Program-made: the position numbers and the translations under genes | Notes under the pieces: generated by a model | The model's input: only the letters and a program-made list of their open reading frames with translations | What the model was told of the DNA's origin: nothing | The model's database searches: none | Shown: positions 20,317 to 30,493 of the stretch, one piece after another | Layout: each line of letters starts with the position of its first letter | Numbering within the stretch: the stretch's first letter is position 1 | DNA from: Rhizophlyctis rosea | Taxonomy: Eukaryota > Chytridiomycota > Chytridiomycetes > Rhizophlyctidales > Rhizophlyctidaceae | Assembly (NCBI GenBank): GCA_027596075.1 | Contig: JADGJC010000370.1 | Span: 1-36,934, forward strand | Direction of reading: 5' to 3' | Length of the DNA: 36,934 nt

Positions 20317-21473
20317 GAAGTAGTTTTGATAGGATTTGTCGCGACTTCTCATGGTTGCTGGGAAGAAGCTTGCAGAAGGATCAACAGAATACTTGCAGAT
20401 GTTGTCGCGGGAGGAATTTGAAGGAAAGCGACGGGTGAGATGTCGACACTTGTAGTAGGGTAGCAGACGGGTTGCAAAAGATCACATTCTGATTGACGAA
20501 TGTCCAAGGTCAAACACCTCTCATTTGCATGTTCATGAGTTTCATGGAGGAATGAACACTGCTCTAACACGGTCGCAAGCCAGGTATTCAACGGCTTGAT
20601 GGAATGATTTACGGGCTTTGAGTGGGTTTAGAGAGCCCACCTCAGAACTAGGAAACTGCAGCATGTGCGTATCATCATCGCGAGATTTCATTGCCAAATC
20701 AGTCGAATACGAAAGGAAGACATGCAAGTGCTGGAGTCCGTTGTCGCTCCAAGATGCGGAAATAGAGTTTTGACACTGTCCATTTTGTCCTTTGCCCTCC
20801 AACGAACATTGTGAAGCGTCGATTTGAATTGAAAGACAGCATCCATCCAAATGATACCACTTACACACAGGCCTTTCGCTCAACGCTCCTGTCAGCCGTG
20901 TTGATTGCAGTGACATGCGAAGTCAGGTGCTCATCGCGGCCGCTGTGCCACACTGTGCATGAAGGGCAGAAGCATACAACAATTCTCCTCCGTAAGGCGG
21001 TTTCTTTGTACAATACTTACAGGTCTTACGTGTGCAAAGTTGTAGTCAAGAGCGCCCTATGCAATGTGAATGGTATACAGCTGGAATCAACCATGCAGAT
21101 TTCTCCAACAAAGCTAAACCCTGAAATGTGACAGCCGAAAATGGGGGAGGGACTGGTGAACTCACATCAGCGTTGTCAGTATGACTGTATGTGAGGCGCC
21201 TGAAACATTGAGGCCATGTGTACAAATGAGGCGGAGCCGCGCAAGCTCTCTCTACTTTGCCTTTACTCTTATCCAGAACCCCTTGACCCTTGGCAGCTTG
21301 CTATCCAATCGCCGTATTTCGTGACTTTCACTGGTGCGGACTAGCTGCAGGTGTGTTTCAATAGATAGTAAGTACTGGTACACGGTGACCATGAGATTTG
21401 GGCCGCCGAGCTGCACATGCATATTCTCAGGCTGATGCGGCTTCTGTTAGATACCAATTCAACCAAACCCATC
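20317..21473. other. Spacer between MATH-BTB copies 1 and 2
   Basis: The minus strand shows several good splice-like signals (GTGAGT at about 21166, GTAAGA/GTAAGT at about 21031-21022, GTAAGT at about 20874, acceptors CATTTCAG and GCACAG). It also shows short Cys-containing frames between 20349 and 21160, but no frame-consistent gene could be assembled. The motif TTCTGATTGACGAATGT (20487-20503) recurs downstream of copy 2. Confidence 0.4.
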
Positions 21474-22619
21474 ATGTCAAACTCCGAAAGTCCGAAAGCC
21501 ATACCGACTCAACATCAACTGCACCAGACCTCAGCACACAGGCATTTACAGACAAAAACACCGTCGTGTGGAACTACGAATGCACCCTACTCGGAGTCAA
21601 ACACCGCCTAACCCGCGCCTTGAAGAAAAAACAATCCACACGGATCTACTCCAATGCATTTGGACCGGAAGGGTTGCGGTTTCGGGTGGTCCTCAAATGC
21701 CAGTTCAAACAAAAGAAGAGCGAGCATCATCTAGGACAGAAGGGTTTCGATATGGTCGGCATTTATTGTAATGCGCTGATCAGCAACAAGGAGAAGATTC
21801 TGGAAGACGCATGGACTCGCAAAGCCTGCTGGACGATAACCATCAGGCATCCGGATCCCGATGTCAATGATTGGGTACGGGGCGACGCAGATGACGATTA
21901 CGACGACCTGGATTCTCGTAACATGATATTCGGGTGGGACATCGGCCGCGTTGAAGACCTCGAAGGGTATCTCGAAGTGGATGGGTCACTGAATGTCGTC
22001 GTACGGCTAAAGGCGGAACTACCTTCCACTCACGTAGAATCAGTAGAGCCCACCATCGCGTTCAGCTCACCGTTCAAATACCTGCTACTTCAAGAACACC
22101 TCTCGGACGTAACACTGCATGTGGCAGATAGTTTCAGCAGCACCAGCCGCGTCGACACCCTCCCCGCACACAAAGTCAGCCTATCCTGCCAAAGCATACT
22201 TCAAAGCCCTTTTCAACAGCGGATGCAAAGAATCATCCACATCCTCACCCGTTATCGAAATCAACAACTTCCTCGTCGAAACCATCCAATCCCTCCTCGA
22301 ATTCCTATACATCGGCTTCCTACACCGCTACAAACCAATCGATCTTGACACTTGTCTTCAACTCGTTCGCGCCGCCGATTACTTCCAAGTGAAAAGTTTG
22401 CACACCTACATAGCCAATGAAATCATGATGCACAATCTCAACGCATCTAGTGCTCTAGGTATCCTTCAATTTGCTAGCGAGTACGAGGTGTACAATGTGC
22501 TGGTGCAGAAGGTTCGCGACTGGGTACGGAGTCAGTGGGATCAGTTGGTGGCTGAGGACACATTCAGGGAAAGTTTGCGGGAGATTGATGGGTGCATTAT
22601 TGCGGATATCTTTGAATAG
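21474..22619 (+). pseudogene. MATH-BTB copy 2, frameshifted
   Basis: The MATH-like half and start of the BTB are open in one frame up to about 22192 (LPAHKVSLSCQS). The remainder (YFKALFNSGCKESS...REIDGCIIADIFE) continues in another frame to the stop at 22619. Against the other copies two bases are missing at the SxSG-YF junction. The ATG at 21474 (MSNSESP) aligns with the starts of the minus-strand copies but is +2 out of frame with the MATH part. A 62-nt candidate intron with a weak GTCCGA donor could repair the start, but nothing similar fixes the BTB break. Probably a recent pseudogene, or one carrying a sequencing error at 22192. Confidence 0.8.
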
Positions 22620-23754
22620 GGGGGTAGAGGGTTCAGGTAGGGTGACGGGATCCTACAGTCACCTAGTTGGAAGAAGAACTGATTTTAGGAAAAGTTCAAT
22701 AGGACTGCGGATGTCGTTCTCAGGAGGTTTTGCGCATTTGGGATGCGCTTGCAGTAGGGGTAGCAGTTTGTTGCAATTGCAATCGCATGCTGGAGGAAGC
22801 ATGCTTTTTGTTCATATGTGCTCAGCACATCTTATGGTCTATCCGTAAAGTGGTTCTGATTGACGAATGTTCCAATACGTTGCCCATTCGAAAACTAACA
22901 TTCCCTAATAGCCCCGTGACCCCGTCTGCAGGCTGCTGGTACTGAAGCCAGGGTCCAAGAGGGTCCATACGCGCAGCATGTTACACCCGTCATGTCATTT
23001 GTGTTACATACTTCGGCGCGCTCCGCCACAAATCGGAGGCTTCTAGAGTTGGCCCGGATGGCTTATCCAAAATGTTTACAATCAAAAATATGACGCGGCC
23101 CTCATGTCATGAAAACAGCCATCAACATCCGCAAACGTCCGCAACCTCCACTGCTGCGAGGCGCTCCAAAAACCACCACCCGAATTGACAACTCCTGTAG
23201 ACCGAAACCGCACTCTAGGTTCATTCGCGACTGGTATGTACAACACGCTTCAATGCATGGAGAACCAGTGGCATGATGTCCATGTGTTGAGGCGGGACAG
23301 CTGGTGTTCATGGGCGTCCCTTCCGAGCATCAATGCTTTATGATGAAATCCTACCAAGCCTTTAGCGTAAGACGGTGCCATATCAAGGTTTTAACCTTTT
23401 GCAATGGCGCAAAGGGTGGTATTGTTGGATTGTGACTTGACGGCCCATCCATGAGGGTGTCATAGGCCAAGGTCATGTCGATCTGTGAGATCCTATAAAG
23501 AACGCACCAATCCCCCACTTCCCCCTGCCTTCTCGGCGCTTGAAATGCTTTCTCCTGCTCCATTTTCATAACATATCCTGTATACCCAATTTGGATCCAG
23601 TAAATGTCCCTTCAAGATCATTGACTAACCGAGACTTATCCAAAACCGTAAGCACAACGCAGTTTCGAATGTCCCCGAGCTGCGGAGACCTCATATTCCC
23701 CCCACATCTTTTACCATCCTTCACCTTCACCACCACCGCCACCACTTCAAAACA
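22620..23754. promoter_or_regulatory. Spacer upstream of GH26 gene
   Basis: Over 1.1 kb with no supported gene. The 3' flank of copy 2 repeats part of the copy 1 flank (TTCTGATTGACGAATGT, 22854-22870). CCTATAAAG near 23492 followed by C/T-rich DNA is a likely core promoter for the GH26 gene. Confidence 0.45.
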
Positions 23755-25623
23755 ATGAAATACCGCTCCTCAACGACCTACGTCTCGCGCTCCCAACGCC
23801 GCCGCAAGCGCATCATCATAATCCTCATCGCATCCCTCTTCCTCATAGGCGGCATCACAGCCGCCGTCCTACTCGTCTTTGTCCCAAAAACCCGCATAGT
23901 GAACTGGGGCTCCGGCGGCAACTCTGGTGGAAACTCAGGAGATCCCACGCAAACTGGTACGGCAACACACACGCCCATCCCGGGCATTGGGGGCAACAAT
24001 ACAGATGCTGGGGGTGGGGGGCATAATGGTGTTGTAGGTGGTAACAATGGTTCTCCTTCTTCTGGTCCTCCTTCTGGTTCTTCTACCACAGGCGGATCGG
24101 GCGGCGAAGGCGGTCCTGGCGGTGCGGCGGGGGAGAATCCGGCGTTCCCTTATCCTTGTAGTATCAATGATGGGAGTACGGCCAAGGTTGCCGCGTTGGA
24201 TGTCAAGCTCAATGGGGCTGTGAAGAGTGGTGATAATGGAGGCGTGTATTTGGGTGTTAGTCCTGACTGGGTACGTTTTGCATGCGAACGATCTTGCCAT
24301 CATTTTCATGGTGTTGATTCTGTTCTACAACACGTTGTTCAGTCAACCATCGATCCCCGCGCCTGGTCAGCCTACCTCGGACACAGTGCCTCCATAGTCG
24401 ATCGCTTCTTCGGCCTCGATGCAAACACTATTCTGACTTGGGACGTTGCAACCGAATGTACAAAAGGTCCTTCTCGACTCAGCATCTTTCAATGGCAAGC
24501 CAATCTGCTGCAGCAGATGGGCGGCAGCATCATGAGTATCACCATCACCCCGAACTTAGGACTTGACAAGGTTACCGATGGTGTCATCTCCACCATCGTC
24601 AAGGCCTGCAAAGATGCCAACGATTTGGGTGTGGATGTCTTGATTCGATTCGCTCATGAAATGAATGGTATGCGCTATTTCCGTCATTTTGTTGCTTGCC
24701 TTGATTGCATTTTGTTTTCTTGCTGTTTGTGCGGAATCGGATGTTGTTGAACGGAATTCATGATTGCTGAATACAGGTGGATGGTACATCTGGGGTCATA
24801 CTCCCTCGTTGTATCGCTCGACATTCGCCCGTGTTGCCGATGCTGTGCATAATGGTTGCCCACGGACGGCCATGGTGTGGGCACCAAACAACGGAGTTGG
24901 GTACCCTATGGGCGGGGGACAATACACACCGCCCAAAGGCGATCCGCGATTCAATGAGATGGATACCAACGGAGACGGTGTGGTCGATAGCAAGGTGCGT
25001 CAGATCCCCTATATTGTCACATCAATCTCCCAGAAACGACTGCATCTGACCTTTTCCGACCACCGCAGGACGACCCCTACACACCCTACTACCCCGGCGA
25101 CCAATACGTAGACTGGATCGGCGTCTCCGCCTACTACTACGGTCCGGGCCCCCCGGGCGGCTGGAACAACTCCCCAGGCCCCAACGTCCTCCCCGACAAG
25201 GGCCTAATCGAAACCATCATCACCACCCAACCCAGCTCCTACAACCTCTACCAAATGTCGCTCGACCGCAACAAACCCTTCATGATCTCCGAAACCTCTG
25301 CCCCCTACCACATGGACTCCGACCCCGGCCCAGGCGAACTAGCCCTCAAACAAGCCTGGTGGCGCGAAGTCTACAACGCCGACTTCTTGCGAAAGTACCC
25401 CAACATCCGCGCGATCAACTGGTTCGAGTACACGAAGAAGGAGTATGGGGAGAACCGGGACTTCACGTTGATGAAGAGCAAGGCGGTTAGACAGGCGTTT
25501 AGTCAGGATATTTCGAATACTCCGGGCGGGTTGTGGAAGTTTGGGAGTAATTTGGTGAAGGCGCAGGGAAGTTGGGGTGGATCGAATTTGGAGGTGTTGA
25601 ACTTTACGGCTCAGGCTGTATGA
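23755..25623 (+). CDS. Membrane-anchored glycoside hydrolase family 26 (beta-mannanase-like)
   Basis: Four exons, join(23755..24270, 24343..24667, 24777..24994, 25069..25623), 537 aa, all GT-AG and in frame. The N-terminus is basic (SRSQRRRKR), then one hydrophobic segment at 20-43. This is a type II signal-anchor, so the catalytic part faces outside. A Gly/Ser/Thr linker of about 95 residues follows. GH26 catalytic features: RFAHEMNGGWYIWG with acid/base Glu278, and MISETSAPY with nucleophile Glu428; also WAPNNG and DWIGVSAYYYGP. The family cleaves beta-1,4-mannans or related beta-glucans by a retaining mechanism. A DTNGDGVVDSKDD loop just after WAPN... resembles an EF-hand or dockerin-type calcium loop. 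The gene lies between the opposed halves of the MATH-BTB array. Exact polysaccharide specificity cannot be told. Confidence 0.88.
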
Positions 25624-26191
25624 AGGGGTACTTTTTGGTGTTCATCCATCACATGTATGTATAACGGGTGCTTCTGTTCGAGGGATCTGGTGGTCATTGT
25701 TGTATGCTTTTCTATGGTAGATTTTTTTTTTAACAGGAGGCGAAATTTGTAGATAGTTTTCTTGTATATCAGCTGGGATCTGTGTTAACGTTTTGTTCAT
25801 GAAATGAAGATATGTGCATCATGACTATTGGTTTTCTTCCTGGTAGAAATTGCGAAAGTGATGTTTACAATGCTCAATTTACCTTCGACGAGATGCAAAA
25901 TTTCTACTGAAGCGTGCTGATAGCTAAAACACTCACATCTGGGACAACATGTGTACGGTGGTTTGAGTCATTGTGCTGGCGAACAGGTAGAAGCACGGCT
26001 ACAGGTCTTTACGGCAGCCAGAAGTCAAAGTTATCGTTAGGATCCAGAAGACAGCAGGCAAGTATGGTTGATTGAGTGTCCATCTAGCAAAAAGTCCGAA
26101 TGTGCATGTCAATACCCGATGTTAGACAGCATTTTCCAATAAAGATGGACGCATCACCATGATGGCATATGTTGTATCCCCTTCCACCTAC
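25624..26191. other. Downstream flank of GH26 gene
   Basis: A/T-rich 3' flank including a T9 run near 25724, then a stretch without a supported gene. Confidence 0.45.
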
Positions 26192-26269
26192 GCATTTGGC
26201 AATTACCGCAGAATCCGCATGTTTGAAGCGCTCTTGGAACTCCTTCACGGCCTCCAACTCATGCCACCA
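26192..26269 (-). pseudogene. Possible MATH-BTB relic (3' fragment)
   Basis: The minus-strand frame reads WWHELEAVKEFQERFKHADS. This aligns with WDELKAVDEFRESLEQADP at the C-terminus of MATH-BTB copy 5 (shared W, EL, AV, EF, E, AD). No BTB core is recognisable around it. With four minus-strand copies immediately upstream, it is best read as the eroded tail of a further copy, but a 26-residue match could be chance. Confidence 0.35.
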
Positions 26270-26508
26270 AGGAGTCGAAGTAGGTATATAGTGAGCCTTG
26301 ACGATGGATTGTGGAGCGATGTTCCCTCCATGGACATCAAATGGGAGGTGGTTAACATTGGACCATTGCCCAACGAAATGCTCCCGCAAATAGACATTGC
26401 GTGTGATCAGTTTGATGAACGAGCAGGGTCACCGAACATGTATTTCGTATTACAACATCTCTGCTACATCTGCTGGTAAGTGTAGACCTTTCATCCCGCC
26501 ACCCGCTT

Positions 26509-27750
26509 TCAACTTTCTCCGGTAACGACATCTGCATGCATTCCGTCCACGCTTCCTGAAGGCTCGTCCGCCAACGAACCAGGCAACGACCCCACAGAAA
26601 CCCTTTCACAACTCCTGCTTTCCTTTTGAAATATATCCGCAATGACGCTCCCATCTACCCCCCTCATACTTTCCGTGAATGCTTCTGTGGCTACCAATTG
26701 ATCCCAGCGACCGCGTGCCCAATCCTGGACCATCTCCACCAGCCTTCCGTATGCTTTGTATTTACTAGCAAATTCCAATATACCGAGCGCAGTGGAAGCC
26801 TTCAGGTCGTGGGTGAGGATCTCGTTGGCGATGTAAAGATGGAAATGCTTTGCTTGAAAATAGTCAGCTGCACGGATGAGCTGCAGGCGGGCTTCACGAT
26901 TGGAGGGCTGATGGTGGTGTAGGAACCCCGTGTACATGAATTCCAGTAAAGATCTCATGGTGTCGATTGTGATTTCGACGATCGGTGAGGATGTGGAGGA
27001 TTCTTTCCAGCCCACCGAGAACATCGATTTGAACTTACCGCTCCGACAGGAAAGGACCACTTTGTGTGCGGGAAGGTCATCGCTTTTGTCGCTGGTGTTG
27101 GAAGTATTTTTGATCCGAAGGGTAGTATCGGACAGGTGTCCTTGTGGGAGCAGCTTTCTGAATGGGGAATTCGACGCCATGGTATGGGATACATTGACAA
27201 ATGTCGGAGGGAGTTCTGCTTTTAATGTAACAGCTATGTTCAAAGATCCGTCGGGCAGAAGCATTTCCTGCAATTTTTTGATTTTTCCAACCCTTGGCCG
27301 ACCAAATGAAGACTCGTGGGAATCGAGACTAAGATAATCGCTATCGAAGTCGCCCAAGTTCCAGTTGCGTTTGTTTTGTTGCGGATGTTTGATGACGATT
27401 GCGAAATCCGCTTTGCGAAACCACGCGTCTCCCAAGACCTTTTCCTTGGGGGTTTTCAGCACACAACAGTCGACATCGAAGCGATCCGAAGGTATATTAT
27501 CTTCGCCTGTTGCGTCGGCAAGAGGAAAGGCGAGGCAAAGATAGAATTGTAGTCCCTCCAGTCCGAAAGTGTCAGACTCAATTCTTATCGACTCTTTCTT
27601 CTCCAACGCGCGATCCAGCTGATATTTCACACCCAAAATGGTGCTTTCATAGTTCCATACGACGCTGTTTTTGTTTGTGTATATGGGCCTGAGTTCTTCG
27701 GGCTCTAGTGTGGTGGGTGTGGGGCTGGTAGGATTTTCAATGTTGGCCAT
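26509..27750 (-). CDS. MATH-BTB domain protein, copy 3 (the only copy open from ATG to stop)
   Basis: A single exon of 413 aa. ATG 27750 is chosen because copies 4 and 6 start at the same alignment point (M[AS][N/E]...NKNS/TVVW). MATH/TRAF-like region at about 28-182 (NSVVWNYESTILGVKYQLDR; GLEGLQFYLCLAF; PDGSLNIAVTLKAELP). BTB/POZ at about 200-310 (HLSDTTLRI; PAHKVVLSCRSGKFKSMFSV; SLLEFMYTGFLHHHQP; LQLIRAADYFQAKHFHLYIA). BACK-like helices run to about 375 (RGVDGSVIADIF). A unique 38-residue Ser/Gly-rich tail follows, where other copies stop. The family role is substrate recruitment to cullin-3 ubiquitin ligase. Substrate unknown. The flank TTTGGGAATGTCCA just upstream of ATG is also found upstream of copy 4. 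Confidence 0.88.
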   Translation of the reverse strand: MANIENPTSPTPTTLEPEELRPIYTNKNSVVWNYESTILGVKYQLDRALEKKESIRIESDTFGLEGLQFYLCLAFPLADATGEDNIPSDRFDVDCCVLKTPKEKVLGDAWFRKADFAIVIKHPQQNKRNWNLGDFDSDYLSLDSHESSFGRPRVGKIKKLQEMLLPDGSLNIAVTLKAELPPTFVNVSHTMASNSPFRKLLPQGHLSDTTLRIKNTSNTSDKSDDLPAHKVVLSCRSGKFKSMFSVGWKESSTSSPIVEITIDTMRSLLEFMYTGFLHHHQPSNREARLQLIRAADYFQAKHFHLYIANEILTHDLKASTALGILEFASKYKAYGRLVEMVQDWARGRWDQLVATEAFTESMRGVDGSVIADIFQKESRSCERVSVGSLPGSLADEPSGSVDGMHADVVTGES

Positions 27751-28564
27751 GTTTGTGTGGACATTCCCAAAGACCTGTGAACGCAGTGTCAGAACGAGAG
27801 GTGCGAAATGTCGATCCACCGTCAATCCTCAGGGAACGTAAGTTGCTTACTCTGGTTAATTTGCTCAGCGCAACGTGATTACTCCCGAAAGAGGGAAAAC
27901 CTTGACAAGCAGGTTGACTTTGCTTTGAGGGATGAGACGAGTAAGCGGTGGAAGGTGATTCTTTTGAATGTCTGGGGGACCAAGTGTCGACTCTTGGGCG
28001 CTTCTAGCCACAACGAAATCTGGTTTGAAGTGAGGCTATTGAGCTACTGAGCCGGGGTATTGAGATAGGCGGTTATTGAGTGTGATAGCTTTGAGTTTTT
28101 CAAATACTCACGCCCATACTGGCTAGTAGCCAAATGGCCTCACTAAAGCATCACTTTCATTGCCGACCTTACAGTCAATCCTAATTTGGTTATACTCTTG
28201 GCCGGGGGGCGCGTCAAAGGGTTCTGTTCGCACCATAATCTCATCATTCGGACCGGAAGTGTTGATCCACATTTTTAATGAGTTCGAGCGAAAATCTTGA
28301 ACATCAAAGGAGGTCAAGCTTGCAGGATGTATCAATCAGAATGTTCTGCGCAATAGGTCATCGAATTTGATCATCAATGCCAGGGTGTAATACCAATTGC
28401 AAGAGTTCTGCTACTTCTATCGCAAGGTCTACTCGTCACATACACAACTCAATCTCTGTGAAAACGCATTTCCATACATTCTACGACTCCACCCGGATCC
28501 TCTTCCGACGAATAATCATGAGGTGCTCCCCACTACAGAAGAAGTCCCCACAGACTTTTAGCTA
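27751..28564. other. Spacer between copies 3 and 4
   Basis: About 815 bp. A 70-codon minus-strand frame (28123-28335; contains PPGQEYNQIRIDCKVGNESD) looks somewhat protein-like, but no start context, partner exon or domain was found. Confidence 0.4.
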
Positions 28565-29702
28565 TCATTCATAGATATCCGCAATGATGCTCCCATCTAC
28601 ATCCCTCATACTCTGCCTAAATGCTTTATCGGCCACCAACTGATCCCACCGACCGCGAATCCAGTCCCCAACCCTTTCCACCAACGTGAGATACAGCCTG
28701 CAGTTGCTGCCAAAGCCGAGAATCCCCGATGCAGTGGACGTGTTGAGGTCATGCATCATGATCTCATTGGCTATGTAAGCATGCAAGCCTTCTATTTGGA
28801 AATAGTCGGCAGCGCTAACGAGTTGGAGGCGGGAATCGAGATTGTTTGGTTGGTGATGGTGTAGGAAGCCGGTGTAGATGAATTATAGGACGGATTTCAT
28901 TGTTAAGGTGGAGAAGTTGGTGATGTCGATGACGGAGGAGGTTGATTCTTGACAGCCAGTGGAGAAAAGGGCGAGGAAGTAGCCGCTTCGACAGGACAGG
29001 ACCACTCGGTGTGCAGGGATATTATCCGGTTGGCTGTCGGTGCTGTCTGTGATTCGGAGGGTGATGTCGGACAGGTGTTCTTTGAGAAATAACTCTCCGA
29101 ACGGTGAATTGGACGCGATGGAACTCTGTGCCTCTGCGCATGTTGGAGGAAGCCGGGCCTTCAGGTTTACGATTGCGGTTAAGGATCCGTCGGCGGCAAA
29201 GTACTTATCAAGGTCCGTGATGGTCCCGATGTCCCAGCCGAATATGTCGTCTTTGGAAGTCAAGCACTCGAACTTCTCAGCAGCGTCATGGAGATTCATA
29301 TCAGCACATCCAGGTTCGGGATGTTTGATAATGATGGTCCACGCCGCTGTACGAGACCAAGCATTTCCCATGGTTCTTTCTTTGGCGCTGGTCATCGCAA
29401 AACACGAAATGAAGATTTGGTGATGATGTTCCGGTTCTTGTTGGTGGGCGGCTATTGTTGGCTGCTTTTCGAAAACAATTTCGAGGCGAAGGCCGAAGCG
29501 CAATCCTTCTGGTCCGAATGCATCCGAGAATACAGATCCCGTAATTTTTGTTGTCGAAGGCGCGATTGAAGCGGAGTTTTACTCCGGTTAGCTGGCATTC
29601 ATATGTCCAGATGAGGCTGTTTTTGTTTGCGTATGTGATGTTGGGTGTTGGCGACGAGAGTGTGCCCAATGTGGAGCCGGCAGGACCTTCGGTGTTTGAC
29701 AT
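28565..29702 (-). pseudogene. MATH-BTB copy 4, frameshift and nonsense
   Basis: ATG 29702 opens MSNTEGPAGS...NKNSLIWTYECQ. The frame breaks near 29530-29545 (after FDNKNYG), and the rest (DAFGPEGLRFGLRLEI...) lies in a second frame. That frame runs through the BTB to TAA at 28883-28885, replacing the Glu codon of the invariant SLLEFxYxGF motif. The same frame then continues with FIYTGFLHHHQPNNLDSR to REVDGSII-type ending at 28565. Two independent lesions make a pseudogene the best call; two sequencing errors are less likely. Confidence 0.85.
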
Positions 29703-30493
29703 CGTTGTGTAATAGTGATGAACCTTCCCAAATAAGTGCAAGTGAGCAAGTTATTTTAGAATAAGGGTGCGGAGGCTCCTCGTGCACATCAACTTCGGTC
29801 ACATTGCTCTGCACAGCTTATAGTTGGATAGCGCCATTAGGATTCAGAGCGTGAACTTGGAATGGATAGGATAGCCGTGTTTGGAGACACGAACTTTTTG
29901 TAGGGGTTTGCGGGCGCGACTCAAACTTGACAGTCGACTGCTGACATAATGTCTGCCTTGCCCCAAGGCGCACTCAATAATAGGTGAGTCATCCCGTCAT
30001 TTACATGGGCTTACAGCATCGCGCATGAAAGATGGGAGACATACACAACAAATGCACAGGTGGCGTCTGGATAACGGGTGCTTCTCCTCCTTGTAAGAGA
30101 TGAGTAGGCGGACGCGAGTCCAGGTCGGGTGGGCTTGAACGCCACTCGGCCCTGCATTGATGGTAAGTGAGTACGATTATACAATTCGTGCTCTAATGGT
30201 ACCGTTGAAAAATTAGGGAACTTCTTCAGTACAAACATGGTAGGCGCTCGATAGGGCATGATGATAACGTCATCTTTCCACAATCATTCACAAACTTTTT
30301 GATGCGTGCTCTCCAACCGCTTCCCACTGCAGTCACTGCCACTCCTTCGCCCAAATTGTGCCAGTTTCGATCACGCAACGAATCCATTCTTCCAAACAAA
30401 ACCAGCTTTCAACACTCGGTTGAGCACAGGCACGATAATTGTACAAGGAACCAACCCTTATCTCCACTTTCTCTATGTACACGCCCCATCCGC
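29703..30493. other. Spacer between copies 4 and 5
   Basis: About 790 bp. No supported gene. The conserved upstream element TTTGGGAAGGTTCA lies just before the copy 4 start. Confidence 0.45.

Noticed and set aside
28123..28335. 70-codon minus-strand frame between MATH-BTB copies 3 and 4
   Set aside because: Composition is somewhat protein-like, but there is no domain, no partner exon and no similarity to the MATH-BTB copies that I can see.
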